Of a stretch of 8,752 nt of DNA, positions 6,454 to 8,752 are shown piece after piece. Origin of the DNA: Microcaldota archaeon (lineage in GTDB: Archaea; Micrarchaeota; Micrarchaeia; Micrarchaeales; Micrarchaeaceae); the NCBI GenBank assembly GCA_021812205.1, contig JAKAOJ010000010.1:1-8752 (forward strand), written 5' to 3'. Below the pieces are notes generated by a model. The model did not search any database and was not told the DNA's origin. It saw only the letters and a program-made list of their open reading frames with translations. The stretch's first letter is position 1. Each line of letters starts with the position of its first letter. The translations under genes were made by a program, and so were the position numbers.

Positions 6454-7209
6454 TTATCTCTTTCTCCTCGGCCTGCCTGCCCTTGCGCTTCTGCGCCCTT
6501 TAGGGCTGGGCGCCGCGGCCTGCCTTCCTTCAATCAGGTGTACTGTGTCCTCAAACTCGCGCACGAACTCGTTCGTCGAGTTGAACATCAGCATCATGCC
6601 GGTGCCGCCGAACACTATTATGAGCGTTGCCATTGCAATAAACAGCGTTGCAGCGACATAAGCCTGCGCGTTGAGGTAAAGCTGGGTGTTCGAGAGCAAT
6701 CCTGTCACTGCGAGCATCGCGATTGCAAACACTATGAGAAGTGCAGTCGCGCCATATGCAAGCTCGCGGTAGCTGTGCCTGAACAGTATTGTAACAGATA
6801 TGTATAAGACCCAGAGTATGCCTCCGAAGCTGAACAGGAACATCAGCGGGGCAATGAAGCTGTTTATGAGTGCCAAAGGCAGCGTGAACACTATGACGCC
6901 GACGATTATCGAGAAAAGCCACACCGCGACATACTTGGAGTGCTGACGCGATTCGTGCTCAGTCATAAGCTTAAGCGATGAGATGTGTGCAGACGCGAAG
7001 CTCACAACAAGCGTCATAGTCGTGATGAGTATGAGGAAAGCCCAGAATGCGAGTTCAGCAACAGGGTGCACGTAGAATGTGTTTGCAAACAGAGTGGTGA
7101 ATATCATGCCCACTGCAAGCGTTATTGCAAATGTAACCATCGAAATGCCAAGCGCCCTTCTGTAGGCGAAAACCCAATACCTCTTTACGTGCTCCCTCGC
7201 ATATTTCAC
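6454..7209 (-). CDS. Six-helix membrane protein with basic C-terminal tail (251 aa)
   Basis: I do not recognise the family. From the GTG at 7209 the product has a basic N-terminus (V-K-Y-A-R-E-H-V-K-R) and six likely membrane helices, at about 20-43, 50-72, 95-118, 120-143, 152-172 and 183-208. A soluble end follows with an acidic segment (E214-F-V-R-E-F-E-D) and then a very basic, Pro/Gly-containing tail (K237 to R251, with nine Arg or Lys). The positive-inside rule puts both ends in the cytoplasm. No transporter signature is evident. The frame remains open upstream to an ATG at 7296, 3 nt after the A24 peptidase stop. The extra 29 codons, however, span a TATA-like string, and GTGAT lies just before 7209, so the shorter form is preferred. 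It is probably co-transcribed at least partly with the peptidase gene. Confidence 0.78.
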   Translation of the reverse strand: MKYAREHVKRYWVFAYRRALGISMVTFAITLAVGMIFTTLFANTFYVHPVAELAFWAFLILITTMTLVVSFASAHISSLKLMTEHESRQHSKYVAVWLFSIIVGVIVFTLPLALINSFIAPLMFLFSFGGILWVLYISVTILFRHSYRELAYGATALLIVFAIAMLAVTGLLSNTQLYLNAQAYVAATLFIAMATLIIVFGGTGMMLMFNSTNEFVREFEDTVHLIEGRQAAAPSPKGRRSARAGRPRRKR

Positions 7210-7212
7210 GCA

Positions 7213-7217
7213 ATCAC
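7213..7217 (-). promoter_or_regulatory. Ribosome-binding motif GTGAT deciding the GTG start at 7209
   Basis: On the minus strand GTGAT ends 3 nt before the GTG at 7209, within the string GGTGTGATTGC. It resembles the motifs at 684 and 2134 and supports the GTG over the upstream ATG at 7296. Confidence 0.45.
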
Positions 7218-7239
7218 ACCCTTTATCCCTTGCAAGTGA

Positions 7240-7248
7240 TAAATTAAA
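7240..7248 (-). promoter_or_regulatory. TATA-like box for the six-helix membrane protein gene
   Basis: TTTAATTTA on the minus strand is centred about 35 nt before the GTG at 7209, giving a leader near 9 nt. It lies inside the 91-bp stretch after the peptidase gene stop, so the membrane protein gene may have its own promoter as well as read-through. Confidence 0.45.
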
Positions 7249-7299
7249 AGCCTTTCGCGAGCTCGGCCATGCCGACTGACAGGCAGCACATGCCATCGC

Positions 7300-8193
7300 T
7301 CAGAACGGCAGGATATAAAGGATGAGGTTGCCGAAGAGCAGTGCTGCGCATGCACCTACAAAGATTGAGACTGCAAAAGGCATCGCGTGCTTGTACACTG
7401 GGAGCCGTGAGCTGAAGTGCTTCCTTTTCATCGAGCCGATGAGCATCGGCGTGACAAGCCTGCTGAAAGCCGGCACGCGCCTTCTTGCTGCGGCAATCTC
7501 TCTCCTGCTCATCAGATTGGTGGCTATTATGTCGCCCTCTTCCAGGTCCCTGTACGTCACGCGGCTGACCATGACCTCAGTCATCGGCTTCTCGAAGAAG
7601 AGCATCAGTGAAGAGCCTGCCATCATGACAAGCACGAGCGCTATGCCTGCCATGCCTATTCCTGCCACTGCAACGAGGAACGCAAGGAACATCGCGTATG
7701 CTGCTGTCACAGCTGCTGCGCGTACGATATCTGCCCGTGAGAGCATCGAATCAATCCTGCTGCCGAGCTTTCTGAAAGCCTTCGGAATGTAATATAGGGG
7801 TGCGATTACAAGCGAGGCTATGCCTGCGTTTACGACAATAGAAAGCACGAATGGCAGCGAGTACTGCGCAGACGCAGCTGCAAATGGCGCCGCCTGCACC
7901 GGAAGCATGAGCGAGAGCGCTGCAAGCTCTATCACATCTGCAAGCCCAAGCTGCCCTATCCTATAAACCACGTAACCGAGGGCCAGTACTGCAAGAGCAA
8001 CAAGCGCGCTCTCTGCCACTGCGTAGACGTTCGCATATGCAGCCGTGAGCACCGCGCCGTATGCCAGCGTGCCATACACGTACAACGAAGGCACGCTCCG
8101 CCTGTTGAACACATCGAACAGCATGTACACCAGCGCGATGGCGATTATGCTTGTTATCCTGAGCCAGAGCAGCGGGTCTGTCATGAGAACCAC
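7300..8193 (-). CDS. Archaeal A24 prepilin/preflagellin-type signal peptidase (297 aa)
   Basis: A polytopic membrane protein with the two aspartates of aspartic peptidase family A24. One is D27, in L25-F-D-V-F-N-R-R-S-V-P just after the first helix, resembling the D-x-x-x-R-x-I/V-P of the family. The other is D86, in G83-L-A-D-V-I-E-L, a variant of the usual G-x-G/A-D. Such enzymes (FlaK, PibD) cut class III signal peptides from archaeal pilins and archaellins on the cytoplasmic side of the membrane. The protein is longer than bacterial-type prepilin peptidases. After about five N-terminal helices there are two or more helices near 160-200, a soluble segment (about 201-265, with Y214-R-D-L-E-E-G-D) and a final helix (272-296, M-P-F-A-V-S-I-F). 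This extended layout is known for archaeal members. No pilin gene is in view. The GTG at 8193 sits 25 nt from a TATA-like box; an in-frame ATG at 8184 is the alternative start. Confidence 0.82.
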   Translation of the reverse strand: MVLMTDPLLWLRITSIIAIALVYMLFDVFNRRSVPSLYVYGTLAYGAVLTAAYANVYAVAESALVALAVLALGYVVYRIGQLGLADVIELAALSLMLPVQAAPFAAASAQYSLPFVLSIVVNAGIASLVIAPLYYIPKAFRKLGSRIDSMLSRADIVRAAAVTAAYAMFLAFLVAVAGIGMAGIALVLVMMAGSSLMLFFEKPMTEVMVSRVTYRDLEEGDIIATNLMSRREIAAARRRVPAFSRLVTPMLIGSMKRKHFSSRLPVYKHAMPFAVSIFVGACAALLFGNLILYILPF

Positions 8194-8213
8194 ACTACGC
8201 TTCGCACGCTACT

Positions 8214-8222
8214 AATTTATAG
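8214..8222. promoter_or_regulatory. TATA-like box between the A24 peptidase and leuS
   Basis: Read on the minus strand this is TATAAATTA, centred 25 nt before the peptidase GTG at 8193 (leaderless). On the plus strand the same DNA reads TAATTTATA and would place a leuS transcript start near 8245. One A+T core could therefore serve both directions. Confidence 0.5.
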
Positions 8223-8255
8223 ATTGGCGCCACTATCTACCCTATCAATTAATGT

Positions 8256-8268
8256 CGGCATTTTGCCG
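8256..8268 (+). repeat. Small hairpin in the leuS leader
   Basis: CGGCA TTT TGCCG is a perfect 5-bp inverted repeat with a 3-base loop, 21 nt before the leuS ATG. If transcription begins near 8245 it would be in the leader RNA; if it begins near 8275 it would be DNA only. No T-rich run follows, so it is not a terminator. Confidence 0.35.
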
Positions 8269-8280
8269 CAGCAAGCTCAT

Positions 8281-8284
8281 GGTG
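8281..8284 (+). promoter_or_regulatory. Ribosome-binding motif GGTG for leuS
   Basis: GGTG lies 5 nt before the ATG at 8290 and matches the core of the archaeal ribosome-binding consensus. It supports 8290 over the out-of-frame ATG at 8279, which meets a TGA after four codons. Confidence 0.5.
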
Positions 8285-8289
8285 CAGCT

Positions 8290-8752
8290 ATGATAGACTA
8301 CAAAGCCATTGAGGAGAAATGGCTGGCAGAGTGGGAGGGGGCGAAGCTCTTCGAGGCTGAGCCGAACGACAAGGATTCTGTGCTCGTCACTGCCGCCTGG
8401 CCATATACTTATATGCCCCAGCACATAGGGCATCTCCGCACCTACGGCACAACGGATTTCTACGCAAGGTACCTGCGCATGAAGGGCTTCAATGTGCTCT
8501 TCCCAATGGGCTGGCACAAGACGGGCACGCCGATACTCGCTACCGTGAAGCGCATACTGCAGGATGACAAGGACCTGCAGGAGGAGTACGCCCTCTACCA
8601 TATAGGCTGGGAGACGGCCAAATCCCTTGCAGACCCGGAAAAGCTGACGGCTTATTTTGCAGGCGCGTACATGAAGGAGATGAAGCGCGCAGGCTACAGC
8701 ATAGACTGGAGGAGAAACTTCACTTCGACAGACCCGATATACAGCCGGATGG
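8290..8752 (+). CDS. leuS: Leucyl-tRNA synthetase, archaeal type, N-terminal part (cut by window edge)
   Basis: The frame runs from the ATG at 8290 to the right edge (154 whole codons, no stop). It shows a class I synthetase catalytic start: A35-A-W-P-Y-T-Y, then the H-I-G-H ATP-binding signature at residues 45-48 with L-R-T-Y after it. It continues with F-P-M-G-W-H-K-T-G-T-P-I near 71-82, where W-H-x-T-G-T-P is typical of archaeal and eukaryotic LeuRS. Near the edge S-I-D-W-R-R-N-F-T-S-T-D-P matches the LeuRS block before the editing domain. The enzyme charges tRNA-Leu with leucine in the cytoplasm. A full archaeal LeuRS is about 900-970 residues, so most of the gene, including editing domain and KMSKS loop, is outside the window. 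The related Ile and Val enzymes are less likely given these blocks. Confidence 0.92.
   Translation, partial: MIDYKAIEEKWLAEWEGAKLFEAEPNDKDSVLVTAAWPYTYMPQHIGHLRTYGTTDFYARYLRMKGFNVLFPMGWHKTGTPILATVKRILQDDKDLQEEYALYHIGWETAKSLADPEKLTAYFAGAYMKEMKRAGYSIDWRRNFTSTDPIYSRM

Noticed and set aside
7210..7296. Upstream ATG start at 7296 for the six-helix membrane protein
   Set aside because: The extra 29 residues span a TATA-like AT-rich string and are unlike the rest of the protein. The GTG at 7209 has GTGAT before it. The 3-bp coupling to the peptidase stop keeps the longer form possible.

Overview
This window is almost certainly archaeal. It carries an archaeal-type leucyl-tRNA synthetase N-terminus, a Hel308/Ski2-type helicase, a member of the archaea-specific COG1395 HTH regulator family and an archaeal A24 (preflagellin-type) signal peptidase. 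Several genes have TATA-like boxes about 24-27 nt upstream of their start codons, as expected for leaderless archaeal transcripts. Others have a GTGAT ribosome-binding motif that matches the usual archaeal 16S rRNA tail. Genes are short and tightly packed and most of the DNA is GC-rich (about 58% in three hand-counted lines), with frequent ATA and AGG codons. A small-genome archaeon such as a DPANN/Micrarchaeota-like lineage would fit, but that assignment is inference.

Left edge (1-690): a strikingly AT-rich block (186 G+C in the first 600 bases, 31%). It is filled by a minus-strand gene that runs off the left edge. Its translation has an N-terminal membrane anchor followed by the signature blocks of a G1 (glutamic, Peptidase_A4/eqolisin) protease. 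The base composition suggests recent acquisition.

Middle left (694-3308): a small unknown helical protein on the plus strand converges on an agmatinase-family ureohydrolase (minus strand). Divergent from the agmatinase is a 120-residue four-helix membrane protein that ends at a T-rich terminator. Then comes a 222-residue unknown protein with a basic, disordered N-terminal third.

Centre (3359-6423): a complete 704-residue Hel308-like DNA helicase followed on the same strand by a complete COG1395 HTH regulator. Each has its own TATA-like box, and a related near-palindrome lies upstream of each gene.

Right (6454-8752): a minus-strand pair, with the A24 prepilin/preflagellin-type peptidase upstream of a six-helix membrane protein with a strongly basic tail. 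Diverging from the peptidase is the 5' end of leuS, cut by the right edge. No tRNA, rRNA, CRISPR array or insertion sequence was seen. No stretch longer than 300 bases lacks a gene.
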